DNA from: Budorcas taxicolor
Lineage: Eukaryota; Chordata; Mammalia; Artiodactyla; Bovidae
Direction: 5' to 3'
NCBI RefSeq assembly: GCF_023091745.1
Contig: NC_068920.1
Coordinates: 119,687,622 to 119,751,621, forward strand
Length of the DNA: 64,000 bases
The position numbers and the translations under genes were made by a program. Below are positions 12,171-24,291 of this stretch, piece by piece; position 1 is the first letter of the stretch; the number at the start of each line of letters is the position of its first letter. The notes under the pieces were generated by a model. It had not been told where the DNA came from and made no database searches. It worked only from the letters and a program-made list of their open reading frames with translations.

Positions 12171-12554
12171 AGGTATTTTAAAAAGAACACAAGTCTGGTT
12201 ATTGAATGTCTAAATCTTGACAGTTCGAGGCTTAAAAGAGCAGTTGTGCCTCACTGGCTGTGGGAAACTAGGGGCAGAGTTCACTTCAGAAGCCCAGAGC
12301 CTTCTGTCCTGCTTAAAACCAGATGATCCAGCTGGCAGGAACAGTATGAAATGACAACAAATATTCCATTTTAGAATTGTCCTGTACTACTTGGATTTCC
12401 AAGAAGAGACTTGGATACGGGGCAATCCCCTTCACCCAAGCCTTTAAAACTTTTGGCTCCCTTTCCAGCAGTGTCACAATAATGAGCAGCAAAATTCATG
12501 AGAGTAAAATAGATTTTTATTGAATGGAGGAAAAGAAAACAACTCTTCAGTGTA

Positions 12555-13015
12555 GACCAGTGATGTTCAATAGAACTTTCTGCTATGATGAAAGTTTTGT
12601 ATCGCCACAGTTTAATGTGGTGGCCAATAGTCACATATGGCTACAGAGAACTTGAAATGTAACTAGTGTGACTGAAGAAACAAATTTTATTTTTTTTAAT
12701 TTTCTTTTATTAATTTTTCTAATATTTATTTATTTTTCTTTATTTGGCTGTACTGGATCTTAGTTGTGGCTCGTGGGGTGTTCTATCTTTGTTGCAATAT
12801 GTGGGATCTTTTTTTTTTTTTTTTCCAGTTGCAGCATGTGGAATCTAGTTCCCTGACCAGGAATTGAACCCAAGCCCCCTGAATTGGGAGCATGGAGTCT
12901 TTTCTGGACCACCAGAGAAGTCCCAGGAAACAAATTTTAAGTTTCCTGTGACTAGCAGCTACTGTGTTAGAGGGCACGACTTGACTCTATGTTATATCTG
13001 TACATAGAGGGATCT
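12555..13015 (+). repeat. Ancient DNA-transposon-like repeat split by a SINE
   Basis: Segments 12555-12689 and 12927-13015 form one old mammalian repeat: 'caatagaactttctgctatg', 'tcacatatggctacagagaa', 'acttgaaatgtaactagtgtg', then 'ctagcagctactgtg'. It resembles the repeat at 39495-40825. Probably a non-autonomous DNA transposon; family not assigned. Confidence 0.5.
12690..12926 (-). repeat. CHR-type SINE, reversed, with 13-bp target duplication
   Basis: Exact duplication GAAACAAATTTTA at 12677-12689 and 12927-12939 bounds the insert. An internal run of about 17 T residues (12809-12825) splits the SINE body, an unusual secondary A-tract. Confidence 0.85.
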
Positions 13016-13039
13016 AAACTCATCTTCACTTTAAAATTA

Positions 13040-13338
13040 CTTATTTATTTATATTTTTGACTGTGCTGGGTCTTTGTTGTTGCCCTCAGGCTAGTTGCGG
13101 TGAGTGGGGGCTACTCTCTACTTGGGGTGTGCACGTTTCTCATTGTGGTAGCTTCTCTTGTGGAGCCCAGGCTCTAGGTGCACAGGCTTCAGCAGTTGCC
13201 CGACACGGGTTCAGTAGTTGTGGCACATGGGCTTATTTGCTCTGTGACATGTGGGATTTTCCCCAGATCAGGGATCAAACCTACGTCCCCTGCACTGGCA
13301 GGCAGATTCTCCTCCACTGTATCACCAGGGAAGTCCTA
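13040..13338 (-). repeat. CHR-type SINE, long form, reversed
   Basis: Starts with 'gactgtgctgggtctttgtt' and ends 'gtatcaccagggaagtcct' on the + strand. 'ggcttcagcagttgcccgac' and 'ggatcaaacctacgtcccct' lie between. About 300 bp. Confidence 0.85.
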
Positions 13339-13559
13339 AACTCCTCTTTAGGGAGATGATGATTTTATTTTGGAAAGAATTTGAGAGAAAAGAGACCTCC
13401 CTGCAGAGAGAAATGAGGACAGAAGCAGACAAAGTCCTGACTGCAATTTGTGTCTTTCTTTCAAGGTATCCCTTGCCATCTCTGTACTACCCAAGGCTTG
13501 GTTATTGGAGCCAATGAATTTTTTCCTTTTTGATTAATCCAGTTTATAATGGATTTCTA
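13339..13559. other. No recognised feature
   Basis: Short anonymous stretch; an open frame continuing from the SINE to 13517 is a read-through, not a gene. Confidence 0.5.
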
Positions 13560-13965
13560 TCCTACTTTCTTACCATCCTAGCAAATTGATTCCACTTTTC
13601 CATTTAATCTTGTCATTTGTGTTTTGCATACCCATTTTTATATAGATTGTATTCTTCAGTGTACAACTTTGTTTTCTGCCTTTTCACTTGTCAGTACTTC
13701 TTATTTCTCCACAGCTGACAAAATGGCCGCAAGTTAATAATTCTAAGTTAATATACCACAGCTCCACAGTTTACCGACTGTAGAATATCTAGATTATTTG
13801 CTTCCCCTCCCCTTTTTATTGTATTTAACATTACAGTGACCAAATTGGTGTATCTAGTCTTATTCTTCTGTCGAATTAATTCTCAGGTTGAATTCCTGGG
13901 AAGGGGATTGTTGAATCAAAGATCATGAATACTTTCATGGTTTTTGGTACAAAAATATGTATTTT
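13560..13965 (-). repeat. Old L1-like 3' region, reversed (tentative)
   Basis: Landmarks such as 'atggccgcaagttaataatt' and 'aattcctgggaaggggattg ttgaatcaaag' follow the order of antisense ancient L1M 3' sequence. Very diverged. Confidence 0.5.
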
Positions 13966-14512
13966 TTACATTTCAGAAAAAGTTTACTTAGTTGTCAAGT
14001 TTAAAGGAAATGTCAGTGTCTTTAATGGCAAGAGGCTTGAGTCACTTCCTACTGCCTAAATTTCTGTCTCTTGGCTCTGTTTTCAGGGCAAACGGGGCTT
14101 GTTGCTCATCTAGAACTCCTAGGGAGGGAGGAAGAGCCTGAGGCTACAGTACCTGGCTGTGTGGGGTTTTTCTCTGCCCAGGAATGGAGCTCTGAGGTAT
14201 GATATACGGTTCTCATGAAAGAAAGAGAGGGTAATGGAAGGGACTGGAAGCATCAGGAGGGGATTTCAATATACCAAGTTTTCCCTACCCAAAGCCAGAT
14301 TCAGAATCTCATCAAGGTGAGCAACCCTCCACAAGAGATTCTGGTACCAAGTTCCTGATAAATCCTCTTATTTTTACCCTCCTATAGCACTTTGGATTTT
14401 TTTCTTCATAGTGCTTATTATTATTGCAAATTATTAATTATGCAATTCATTGTCCCATTCCTGGTAATTTAACTTAAGAATTAATTCTTAAGAGGGGATT
14501 CACCTAAGAATT
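13966..14512. other. No recognised feature
   Basis: Mixed-composition DNA; no exon or RNA gene supported. Confidence 0.5.
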
Positions 14513-14708
14513 AGGCTTCCCTGGTGGCTCAGTGGTAAACAAGCTGCCTATGATGCAAGAGGTGCGGGTTGTTGGAAGATCCACTGGAGAAGGAAATGGC
14601 AACCACCCCAGTATTCTTGCCTGGGAAATACCACGGAGAGAGGAGACTGGTGGTCTATAGTCCATGGGGTTGCAAAGAGTCAGACTCGACTTTAGCGACT
14701 GGATAAGA
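14513..14708 (+). repeat. Bov-tA SINE
   Basis: tRNA-like head 'ggcttccctggtggctcagt', BovA body and 'tgcaaagagtcagactcgac' end. 'taagaatta' just before (14505-14513) and after the insert is a plausible target duplication. Part of the body around 14560 is deleted. Confidence 0.9.
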
Positions 14709-15504
14709 ACAACAGCAAACTTAAGAATTAATTCAACAGGAGAAAGTTACATTCATTGTATTGTCTATAAGTTCCACGAGAGCACAGATACGTGACTTTG
14801 TTCACCCACGTATCCTAAGCCGCCAAAATGGTGCCTGACACATAGGTACTGAAAAAAAATTTTTTAATGAATAATAATCAAATTAGCATAATAAAAGAAA
14901 CCAGGTGAACTATGTTCCTTAAATTTAATTGACCATGGAACCATTTTTTTCAAATCCAAGTTAACATTCTAAGGTACACACTTGGGAAATGCCAGGTCCA
15001 CGTATTAGAGAAAAGTATCAAGAGGAGGCGAAAAGCAGCCCCGTGTATTCCACAGGGATATCGTGCCCCTCTGAACTCTCCCATTGAGCTGCTGCAAGCA
15101 CTAGGGGCACAACAGAGACGAGCCCTAATGATCTGACTGACTTGAAGGGAATTTTTGAAGTAAGTTGATCATCACAGCACTTTGATAATCAGGTGGAAGT
15201 TTAATAGTCCTGGTTAGTGTTCTCTTGAAAATTCGTAGCTTGTGGATCATTGAGTAGTTTTACAAGCCAGTCCATTAAACTGTTTTAGAAGACATCTCCA
15301 AGATGCTTCGTAGGGAAGTTTCTTTGTAAGCATTTTCCCAGTACTGATGTATACCGAAGTTAAATGAGTCTTCTGCATATTTTAAAAGATTAACATATCC
15401 AAATAAAAAGATTAATTAATTCATAGAAACTTTCTCTGACTATAAAAGTGAGAAGTTATTCTGGCGTTGAGTCACTGTGAGTATAAAGAGCTCTAGATTA
15501 GGAA

Positions 15505-15625
15505 TCTAGATTAGTTGAGACACCTGGTTCTAATTTCAGCTCTGCTCCTAAAGAACCTGCTTGATCTTTCTGAGCCTCAGGGAACCCTCCTATAAAGCGA
15601 TAGATTGAATTTAAAAGACTGTAAT
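15505..15625 (+). repeat. MIR SINE
   Basis: Contains 'gagacacctggttctaattt cagctctgctcc' followed by 'ctttctgagcctcaggg', the MIR core order. Confidence 0.75.
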
Positions 15626-17469
15626 TTGCCTTCCTGCTCAGATAGCCCATGGTGCTTATCTGAAAGCACATTCAGTCTCTAGGAATGGCGTAAGTAGCTG
15701 TGAACAGGAAGAACTGGTTAATAAAGGCATTGCTGTGGCAACTACAGCCTCCAGAGCCATTACAGAGAAGTAGATGCTAACATACAATGTTCAGATTTCA
15801 CGACTTAAATCCCAGTTGCTCTTCAGCTGAGGGATTCCAATGGCTCTCGCAGAATAGATTTGAGTAAGGCCCACCTGTGGTTAATGCTGGCTGAGAAGAA
15901 AAGTGAAATGTGATGAAAGATACACTGAAATTAACCTGAAGCAGTGTTGCTATTTGCAGGTCTCTAGTAGGACCCCTTCACTTAGCAGCTTTGTTCTGTG
16001 ACCTTAGAAGTGTCTCTTGAGCTTCCAGCACTGGATTTTCCCCTCAGATACATTTCCCCTGTACTGCTTATCTTGTAAAATTAACTACTGTGTTACAGAT
16101 GCATGAGCCAAAGCTAATTTTATAAGAAACTTGAGTGAGACGAAATCAATCTTTCAAGGTCCCTGAAGTCCTGAGATCACAAAGAAAGGGCTGAAGAAAT
16201 AGTTTCTGGCTTTTAGCTTTCGATTTCCTTTTTAGTTTCAGTTTCCTTTTTCTGAAACTCTCTACCCAGAACTTCCATGGCATATATAGATGCTTATAAA
16301 CAAAACAATGACGAATACTATGCTGTTAGAAAGGTCACAGCCCTCGCAGCCAGCAGCCACTGCCAGGCTGGCTTGTTAGTGGAAATTTACAAATGATAAT
16401 GGGGCTGCCACTTTAGCTTTAAGAGCTACTCCCCCTTGGGGACCTGAAACTATGTAATTACCAAAACAGCAAAAAGTGGTAAATTCTTTGATTTACTGCA
16501 AGGAGCCCTATAGATCAAGTTCATTTAAGGTAATCAGTTTATTTTACACATAATCATAGTTTGGCAGCCATACACACTTCAGCACTTACAAGTGGTCAGA
16601 TTTAATTATTGTTGAGTTATGAAATCATGGGCTATGCCCATCACTGTAAGCCCAATCTTAAAGCATGTACAAGCTTAAAATTCTAAGAATTGTTTTCAGT
16701 ATCTCTCAGTTATGAGATTTTATGTGCATGTTTTTGTTATGTAAAACTCGTCTAATGACTGTTTTGAAAAGAACTAGGCAAAGGGTCATGACAACAATTC
16801 AGCTATTTAGCACAACTCTGCAAACAAATCACCAGAGAAAGGCTTAAAGTGAGGTAATAAGTCCGGCTCATTGTCAATGAATAAACACCAGGCATCCATA
16901 GACATGTTTAATTAATTCTTGCACTCTCTTCAAATACAAATTAATACAAAATAACATTTTGCGACTTGGAGGTAATTGTTCACATGGCTGAGCTGTGTAT
17001 CTTCAAGAAATGTATAATTCAAGTGTGGTTTTAGGTATGGAACATATAGACTCTTAATAAATATTTTGAAATGAATATTTACTTCACAGAAAAAGCAGAT
17101 GAAGTTGAGAATAAATGATGGCAAGGCAGACACCAGAAACAAGTAACAACAACTCACGGCAACTGTGCCCTGCTAGAGGTATAAACAAACCCCCCTCTTA
17201 GCATCAGGGGGGGGCAATATAAACCAGATGGGAGGACAAGCTTCACAGAGACGGGGAGATGATCCTGAGTTCTTCTAGGAAGACGAGTACTGTTCTGATT
17301 AATAGAAGAGGTGGGAGGCAGAGGAAGCATTACGGTTAGAGGAACATCAGAGGCAGAGGGGAGTGAAAAGCGCTACCTGGGTGAATGGGAATGGTATAAG
17401 GTGGGGCTGAAACTGGGCTAGGGACCCATTTTGAGCAGTCTTGAATGTTAACCTAAAAGTGTGAATCTC

Positions 17470-17800
17470 TCAGAGAAAGATAATTTTTTTTTCCTCATTT
17501 TGGTGTCTTCACTTTTTCAAATTGAAAAATAAAAATAAATAATTATAAATATTAAATCTGTGAAAAGTAGTGAACAACACTGTGAAAAATAGAAAATCAG
17601 CCTCTCATAATTCCACAGCCCCAGAGAGAACCATTGTTAGGGCAAATGGGTATTATTAAAGTCTTGACAAGTATTGCTAAGTTGCCCTCTGAAAAGTCTG
17701 TATCTATGAATACTTGCACCAATAATGGGTGCAGTCGCTTGTTTTCTCACATATTTGCCAACATTGGTTATTGCCAATTTCGTAGGGAAAAAAAAAACAA
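17470..17800 (-). repeat. Old L1-like sequence, reversed (tentative)
   Basis: 'gtattgctaagttgccctct' and 'atatttgccaacattggtta' are in the order seen in antisense ancient L1 3' sequence. Diverged and without an end. Confidence 0.4.
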
Positions 17801-18216
17801 AAAACAAAAAACATTTCATTCAAAGCATTGTTTTGTTTTGGGCATTTGATTTTTTCCCCCTTAATTTGAAATGCTTCCTTTATCGTAACTCACCAGTGCA
17901 TCTCCTGTACCCAGCCATATGAAGCACTGAATAAATGAAGACATGTAATAAATAGGAATGATGCATTTCTGCTCTTTTGAAGAGAAAAATGGTATGATCA
18001 TACCTAGGCTTTAAGACCACAGTTCTGGTGGGATTATGGAGAAAGGACTGAGAGCAAAAAGCTAATAAATTCAGAGTATAGTTAGAAAATCATTAAAACA
18101 TTCCAGGTAAGAAAATGATGAACACCTTACCTAGGGTAGTGCCAATGGGGATGAAAAATGGAAATAGATCTATGGAGTATTACAAGAGTGGAACTGAGGA
18201 CTTTGTATCCATTTAG

Positions 18217-18420
18217 GACTTCCCAGGTGTCACCAATAGTAAAGAATCTGTCTGCCAATGCAGGTGACACAAGAGATGAAGGTTTGATCCCTGGGTGGGG
18301 AAAATACCCACTCCAGTATTCTTGAGGAAATCCCATGGACAGAAGAGCCTGGTGGGCTATGGTCCATGGGGCCGCCAAGAGTTGAACATGACTGAGTGAA
18401 TGAGCATACACACAAGCAGG
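18217..18420 (+). repeat. Bov-tA SINE
   Basis: Begins 'ggacttcccaggtgtcacca', an altered head, and ends 'agttgaacatgactgagtga'. A few bases are missing at about 18290-18300 and 18325. Confidence 0.85.
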
Positions 18421-18490
18421 AAAGGAGATGGAAGACAAGGAGGTAATAAGGAAGACTGGAATTTCTAGCTTGGGTTCTATACAGTTAATT

Positions 18491-18704
18491 GGACTTCCCT
18501 GGTGGCTCAGACAGTAAAGCGTCTGCCTACAATGTGGGAGACCTGGGTTCAATCCCTGGGTCGGGAAGATCTCCTGGAGAAGGAAATGGCAACCCATTCC
18601 AGTACTCTTGCCTGGAAAATCCCATGGATGGAGGAGCCTGGTAGGCTACAGTTCATGGGGTCGCAAAGAGTCGGACACAACTGAGTGACTTCACTCACTC
18701 AATG
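18491..18704 (+). repeat. Bov-tA SINE
   Basis: Full-length copy from 'ggacttccctggtggctcag' to 'gacacaactgagtgacttca', about 70 bp downstream of the previous SINE and in the same orientation. Confidence 0.92.
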
Positions 18705-19194
18705 GGAATATGGATCCAATAATGAGGAGTAACTTATTTGAAGAGAGTTGTGAACGAGTTCATTTTATATGCTAAGTGGGACCTGCTTCCTTCTATTTTA
18801 TCTATGACTCTATTCTCATCCTCATAATTGCCAGTTATGTAAGTGTTCCATCAGTTTCCCCGATTTTTGCACTTTTGATTTCCACTGGAGTTCTATATCT
18901 AAAAGCATGTTAAGTTGCCCCTTTCCTCAACTATACCATTATTATAGTCTCTCCTTTATTACCCCCATTGACCTGACTTTTCTTTTGTAACCACCCTTAT
19001 GCATGCATGAATTTATTCACTTATTTAATTAATATTTATGGAGAGCTTTCATACACCAGGCATGGTTCTACATGATGGGAAACATCAGTAAATAAAAGAG
19101 ACAAAAAATCCCTGCTTCCTTGGAGGTCACATACTTATTCTACTTACTCATTATTTCCTTCTTATCTGCTTCCATCATTGTCCTGGAATTGTTC
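18705..19194. other. Anonymous; old repeat traces
   Basis: The part at 19010-19135 ('taatatttatggagagcttt', 'ccctgcttccttggaggtca') looks like an ancient mammalian repeat of uncertain family. Nothing else recognised. Confidence 0.4.
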
Positions 19195-19445
19195 TGAAAG
19201 TTGACATCGATTTCAATGCTTTGAAACCCAAGTGCCATTTCTTGGTTTCTTTGATCTCTCTGCAGCACTTGACATTGTTGGCATCTCTCTATTTAGTTTA
19301 ACTCTTGTTATCTTCACCTCTTCTGCTTTTCTATTTCTTGAAATGCTTCATTTATGTTTCCTTCTCTGCCTTTCTTCCATTCTTTCCTCCACCCCTTCCT
19401 ACTCATGTTTTAAGGACTTGCTTTTAAATATGACATTCTAACTTG
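19195..19445 (+). repeat. L2 LINE ORF fragment
   Basis: 'ctctgcagcacttgacattg ttggcatctctc' and the following pyrimidine-rich text match the L2 ORF region in sense orientation. Confidence 0.6.
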
Positions 19446-19477
19446 TACTATAATATATAACCAAGTTTGTGTTTTTC

Positions 19478-19825
19478 TAAAAAAACTAAATTTATTTGTT
19501 TTTGAATGTGTCGGGTCTTTGTTGCTACGCAGGCTTTTCTCTAGTTGCAGCAAGCGGGGCTCTTCTCAAGTTACAGCGTGCAGGCTTCTCATTGCAGTAG
19601 TTTTTCTTGTTCTGGAGCATGGGCTCTAGGGTGCACTGGCTTCGGCAGTTATAGCACATGGGCTCAGTGGTTGTGGTTCATGGGCCCTAGAGCATAGGCT
19701 CAGTAGTCGTGGGGCATGAGCTCAGTTGCTCAGTGGCATGCAGGATCTTCCAGGCCCAGGGATCAAACCCTGTCTCCTGCTTGGCTGGCAGATTCTTTAC
19801 CAATGAGCCACCAGGGAAGCCCGGG
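19478..19825 (-). repeat. CHR-type SINE, long form, reversed
   Basis: From 'tttgaatgtgtcgggtcttt' to 'aatgagccaccagggaagcc' on the + strand, with an internal duplication of the 'gggctcagtggttgtggttc' type near 19660-19720. Confidence 0.85.
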
Positions 19826-20179
19826 TATACGTCTTATCTAGACCACTGTTTCCTAAAATGTGTTCCGTGGAACAGAAGTTCTTTGGGTTGTTAATAGATG
19901 TTAAAAGAGTCCTGTGGTAAAATACTTTTGGGAAAACATTGGGGTAAACACTGGGCTTCTCCATAGTGGTACTTCTTGGAGCAATTAATATGCCAATGAG
20001 AATTATGAATCACCTACAGAATGAATGTGTCTCCCTCATGTCTTGGAGCATAGAACATTATTTTTGAATTGCATCTTGTAGGACTTCTGAAGAACACACT
20101 TTAGGAAATATTATATTAGACAATAAGCTGTTTGAATGCCAAACCTGATCATATATATTTGTTCATGCACTCCCCAGAG

Positions 20180-20398
20180 GGGATTCCCCCAAAGGCTCCG
20201 TGGGTAAAGAACCCACCTGCAATGCAGAAGACACAGGAGACGCAGGTTCGATCCCTGGGTTGGGAAGATCCTGGGGAGAAGGAAATGGCAACTCACTCCA
20301 GTATCCTTGCCTGGAGAATCCTATGGATAGAGGAGTCTACAGTCCATAGGGTCGCAAAGAGCCAAACACAACTGAAGAGACTGAGCATGCACACATGC
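20180..20398 (+). repeat. Bov-tA SINE
   Basis: From 'ggggattcccccaaaggctc' to 'aactgaagagactgagcatg'. The BovA half is standard. Confidence 0.88.
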
Positions 20399-21285
20399 AC
20401 TGAATTCTACCAAGCACAGGTACGATGGGTACAACCAAGCCTGATGTTGGAGGAGTTAAGACTTTACCTGATCAGTAATGGAAGATTGGAGGTTGAGGAC
20501 AGTTGCATAATCTAATGCACAGGATTAAATTCCTCTTCCCAGAGGTACTGCTGAACCACCTGTGTCATCCACACTCCTAAGCTGAGATAGAACCAGGTTG
20601 GCTCTGAATCTACTCTGCACAGGTTCTACGACATTTACTATCTGGTTGAATACGAATATTAAGGCTGTGGGGTAATCCAATAGTTCTGAGCTGGAATAAA
20701 TATCCTAAATCCAAGAATCACCAGCAATAGACATCTACCTGTCTAGAAGTTAGTGAAAGTAGGTTATGAAGTGGGCAGCTTACTATAGCCTCAGAAAATT
20801 TGGCTAAACTGGGCCAAACTTGCTTTTACAATCTTTAGTAAGGAATCAAAGCTACTCAGGGAAAAATGACCAAAATTCATGTCACATCATGGCCATAACC
20901 ATCACCCCAAACTGCCTTATATAAGATCCCAAAATGAACTTCCTCTCCGTCCCTTTCTATTTTTAATTCCATATAAATACTTATTAAAAACATGAATACA
21001 GATACTTTTCTCACAAAATTATCTTACTTCTGTATATTGTCTTACTTCTTTTAAAGATATTATCAGGCTGTGATTCCAGATCTTCGGCAGAGCAGGAACA
21101 AGCCTCTGATACACAGCCAGCAGTAGACTCCCTTGGAGCACATTCAGTGCCTGTCAGTATGATTTTTCCTTCATATTATTCTTACTTATATTTTTCTGCT
21201 TGGCAATCACTAAGGAAAATCTAGTGTCCAATTTCCCCTATTTTCTTAATTCATTCACTTGCCAAATATTTATTGAGCATCTACT
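20399..21285. other. No recognised gene
   Basis: Anonymous DNA up to the BovB fragment. The last 40 bases (tgccaaatatttattgagca) belong to an old dispersed repeat that resumes after the BovB at about 21623. Confidence 0.45.
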
Positions 21286-21622
21286 TGAGAAGACTCTTGA
21301 GACTGCAAGGAGATCAGACCAGTCAATCCTAAAGGAAATCAACCCTGAATCTTCTTTGGAAGGACTGATGCTGAAGCTGAAGCTCTAATACTTTGGCTAC
21401 CTGATGTGAATAGCCAATTTGTTGGAAAAGACCCTAATGCTGGGAAAGATTGAAGACAAAAGCAGAAGGGGGTGGCAGAGGATGAGATGGTTAGATAGCA
21501 TTACTGATGCAATGGACATGGATTTGAGCAAATTCCAGAAGATACTAAAGGACAGAGGAGCCTGGTATGCTGCAGTCAATGGGGTCGCAAGGAATTGGAC
21601 ATGACTTAGCAACTGAACAACA
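21286..21622 (+). mobile_element. BovB-type 3' fragment, older subfamily
   Basis: Sense BovB 3' end, diverged from the other copies (e.g. 'ggacatgacttagcaactga acaacaacaaaa' tail instead of repeated 'actgaactga'). It splits an old repeat: 'aatatttattgagcatctac' before, 'agactctggggattaagcaa tgaac' after. Confidence 0.8.
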
Positions 21623-21703
21623 ACAAAATGTCCCAAATGCTGACCTAGACTCTGGGGATTAAGCAATGAACAGAGTTCTTGCCCTCATGGAGCTTATGTT
21701 CTA

Positions 21704-22505
21704 GTTCAGTTCAATCACCCAGTCATGTCCGACTCTTTGCGAACCCATGGACTGCAGCACTCCAGGCTTCCCTGTCCATCACCAACTCTCAGAGCTTATT
21801 CAAACTCATGTCCATCAAGTTGGTAATGCCATCCAACCATCTCATCCTCTATTATCCCCTTCTCCTCCTGCCTCAGTCTTTCCAAGCATCAGAGTCTTTT
21901 CTAGTGAGTCAGTTCTTTGCATCAGGCGGCCAAAGTATTGGAATTTCAATTTTAGCATCAGTCCTTCCAATGAATATTCAGGACTGATTTCCTTTAGGAT
22001 AGACTGGTTTGATCTTCTTTAGTCCAAGGGACTCTCAAGAGTCTTCTCCAACACCACAGTTCAAAAGCATCAATTCTTTGGCGCTCAGCTTTCTTTATAG
22101 TCCAACTCTCACACCCATACATGACTACTGAAAAAACCATAGCTTTGACTAGATGGATCTTTGTTGGCAAAGTAATGTGTCTGCTTTTGAATATGCTGGC
22201 TAGATTGATCATAGCTTTCCTTCCAAGGAGCAAGTGTCTTTTAATTTCATGGCTGAAGTCACCATCTGCAGTGATTTTGGAGCCCCCCAAAATAAAGTCT
22301 GCTACTGTTTCCACTGTTTCCCCATGTATTTGCCATGAAGTGATGGGACCAGATGCCATGATCTCAGTTTTCTGAATGTTGAGTTTTAAGCCAACTTTTT
22401 CACTCTCCTCTTTCACTTTCATCAAGAGGTTCTTTAGTTCTTCTTTGCTTTCTGCCATAAGGGTGGTATCATCTGTGTATCTGAGGTTATTGATGCATTC
22501 TGCAT
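21704..22505 (-). mobile_element. BovB LINE fragment, reversed
   Basis: The 3' tail lies at the left ('gttcagttcaatcacccagt') and the 5' truncation at about 22505, just at the RT YADD region. A minus-strand frame of about 154 codons (21994-22458) covers the RT C-terminal part with CESWTIKKAE and WCWRRLLRVPW. This is coding DNA of a dead retrotransposon copy. Confidence 0.9.
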
Positions 22506-22527
22506 GATTTTTTAATGTGGAGACAAA

Positions 22528-22715
22528 TTAAACCTGAGTTCAATCTTCAACTGGTTACTTACTAGCCATGTGACCATGGGCAGGTCACCTTAACTTCTCA
22601 AAGCCTAGATTCTTCTCTCTGGGAAATGAGGATAGTGGTAATTTCAGAGTTGTGAAGGTTCTCTGAAATATTGAACAAGTGTCCAGCATACAGCCTATTC
22701 TTAATCCACCTTTTA
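22528..22715 (+). repeat. MIR SINE
   Basis: Near-complete MIR: 'cttactagccatgtgaccat gggcaggtcacc', 'aacttctcaaagcctagatt', 'gggaaatgaggatagtggta', with the tail 'gtgtccagcatacagcctat'. Confidence 0.85.
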
Positions 22716-22720
22716 CTACT

Positions 22721-22796
22721 GGTAGGATTTTTATTTGTTTTTTCTTCTTCCTTTAATTTTTTAAAATCTTTTTTTCTTGTTTTTAGGTAGGATTTT
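22721..22796. repeat. T-rich insert between 11-bp direct repeats
   Basis: GGTAGGATTTT at 22721-22731 and 22786-22796 flanks 54 bp of T-rich sequence. This may be an old A-tail insertion on the minus strand. Confidence 0.4.
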
Positions 22797-23437
22797 CTTT
22801 TTTAAACTTCATATTTATAAATTTCTATCTGGGGTCTTCAAACTAGACATTTATGAATTCATTTCTTCCTCACTTCTGACTGTTAACCATATTCACTTAT
22901 TCTTTGTCAGAGGCAGAAGAAACACTGGAGAAACACCTTGAACTTACATCTCGTTTGACAACTCAGAATTTTCAGTATGTCCTTGTCAGCAGTGACAGAC
23001 ATATATAATTGTGTGTACCTTTCACTCTACTACCAACCACTGCTAAATAATTTCTAAAGGACAAAGTTTCACTGGGACTACATAGTGACAAAGTTATGTC
23101 TCACAATTACATATTTCCTTAGGCAAAAATTCACAGAAGTCAAGTGATGGCTTCTATAATTGTTCAAGTAAAATGCTAAGCACTTGAAGCCTTCCCGACC
23201 CCCCTTTAAACTCCTTACAAGTGTGAAAGCAAAGTTCTTCAGTGTCTGAGAACACAGGCAAACAACTATATGTGCTAAGTCATCTGACTTTATTTGAATC
23301 ACAAGGGTTTACACCAGCCAGTGAGTAACTTTCCCTGACTCCATCTGCTGTCAGACACAACGAAATCCAGAAGGCAGACTTTAAATCATTCTTGATAATG
23401 TTGTTGATATATATTCGTTGGATAGATTGAAAATTTC
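22797..23437. other. No gene supported
   Basis: Contains a splice-acceptor-like 'attctttgtcag' at 22899-22910 followed by 29 open codons, but no donor or partner exon. Confidence 0.45.
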
Positions 23438-23648
23438 AGGCTTCCCTAGTGGCTCAGAGGGCAAAGCGTCTGCCTGCAATGCAGGAGACTTGGGTTTGAT
23501 CCCTGGGACAGGAATATCCCCTGGAAGAGGAAATGGCAACCCACTCCAGTATTCCTGCCTGGAAAATTCCATGGACAGAGAAACCTGGTGAGCTACAGTT
23601 CATGGGATCACAAAGAGTCGGACACAACTGAGAGACTTCAGATAGATA
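23438..23648 (+). repeat. Bov-tA SINE
   Basis: From 'aggcttccctagtggctcag' to 'cggacacaactgagagactt'; full length. Confidence 0.92.
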
Positions 23649-24278
23649 CTCTACTATTTTTCAGATAGCTGGTGGGAACTCTGGAAGCACCAAGACCCCA
23701 TTTTCGTGCCTTCATTTCTCTAAATATTGTCATCTGCATTTCATTTGCAAACATTAGGTCAGGCATCTCCTATAGTTAACAGGCATCCTGTGAACTGTAA
23801 TTAATTAGAAGGTAGTTTGAAATTAGTGATACTTTGATGGTGATTCTAGCCATTGGTATTTTCTTTAACAATAAATTCGACGCCCCGAATTTTAGTACTC
23901 TCGTGTCCTTGCCCGCGATATTTCTTTGGCCAGTCACTTGGTAACTCGGTTGCATTCTTCACCTTTCAACAATCCACCTACTCCCCTTCCTATCACTTTC
24001 ACTTGCGGGGCTTGGGACTGGTGAGCCAGGAGGAAGAAAAGCACAAGTACATCTTCAGGATACACCCTCCCCAACAGGGTCTCACTGCAGAGGAGCTCCT
24101 GAAAGAAGGCAGCCTCAAGGCCTTTCGCCACGGCGGGATCCCCGGGCCTGGCCAGAGCCCTGAGGGGAAAGCACCCTGGCCTCGCCTCGGCCCAGTCTCT
24201 GCCAGGACTCCTGGATGCTAAGACCCAAGGCAGCGCGGAGAAGGAGGAGGGACTAGAAAGAGGAGGGAGAGCAGGAAA

Positions 24279-24291
24279 GGAAAACGAAACT
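24279..24291 (+). promoter_or_regulatory. ISRE-type motif (perfect consensus)
   Basis: GGAAAACGAAACT matches the interferon-stimulated response element pattern GGAAANNGAAACT at every defined position. IRF9/ISGF3 and other IRFs bind such sites. The site sits inside the CpG island. Confidence 0.65.

Larger units (their letters stand above)
14709..18216. other. 3.5-kb stretch nearly free of young repeats, no gene identified
   Basis: The longest stretch of the window without BovB, Bov-tA or CHR SINEs. It holds one MIR (15505-15625) and one old L1-like piece (17470-17800). I looked for exon-like open frames with flanking splice signals on both strands and found none worth calling. Being low-repeat, it is a reasonable place to look for conserved non-coding elements. 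Confidence 0.5.

Noticed and set aside
18491..18704. tRNA gene from the tRNA-like head of Bov-tA SINEs
   Set aside because: The head is a degenerate tRNA relic within a dispersed SINE and does not form a plausible intact tRNA.
22911..22998. Exon-like 29 codons after an acceptor-like site
   Set aside because: No donor follows and a stop closes the frame.
23853..24221. 122-codon open frame entering the island
   Set aside because: No recognisable domain and no evidence of splicing; kept only as part of the island description.
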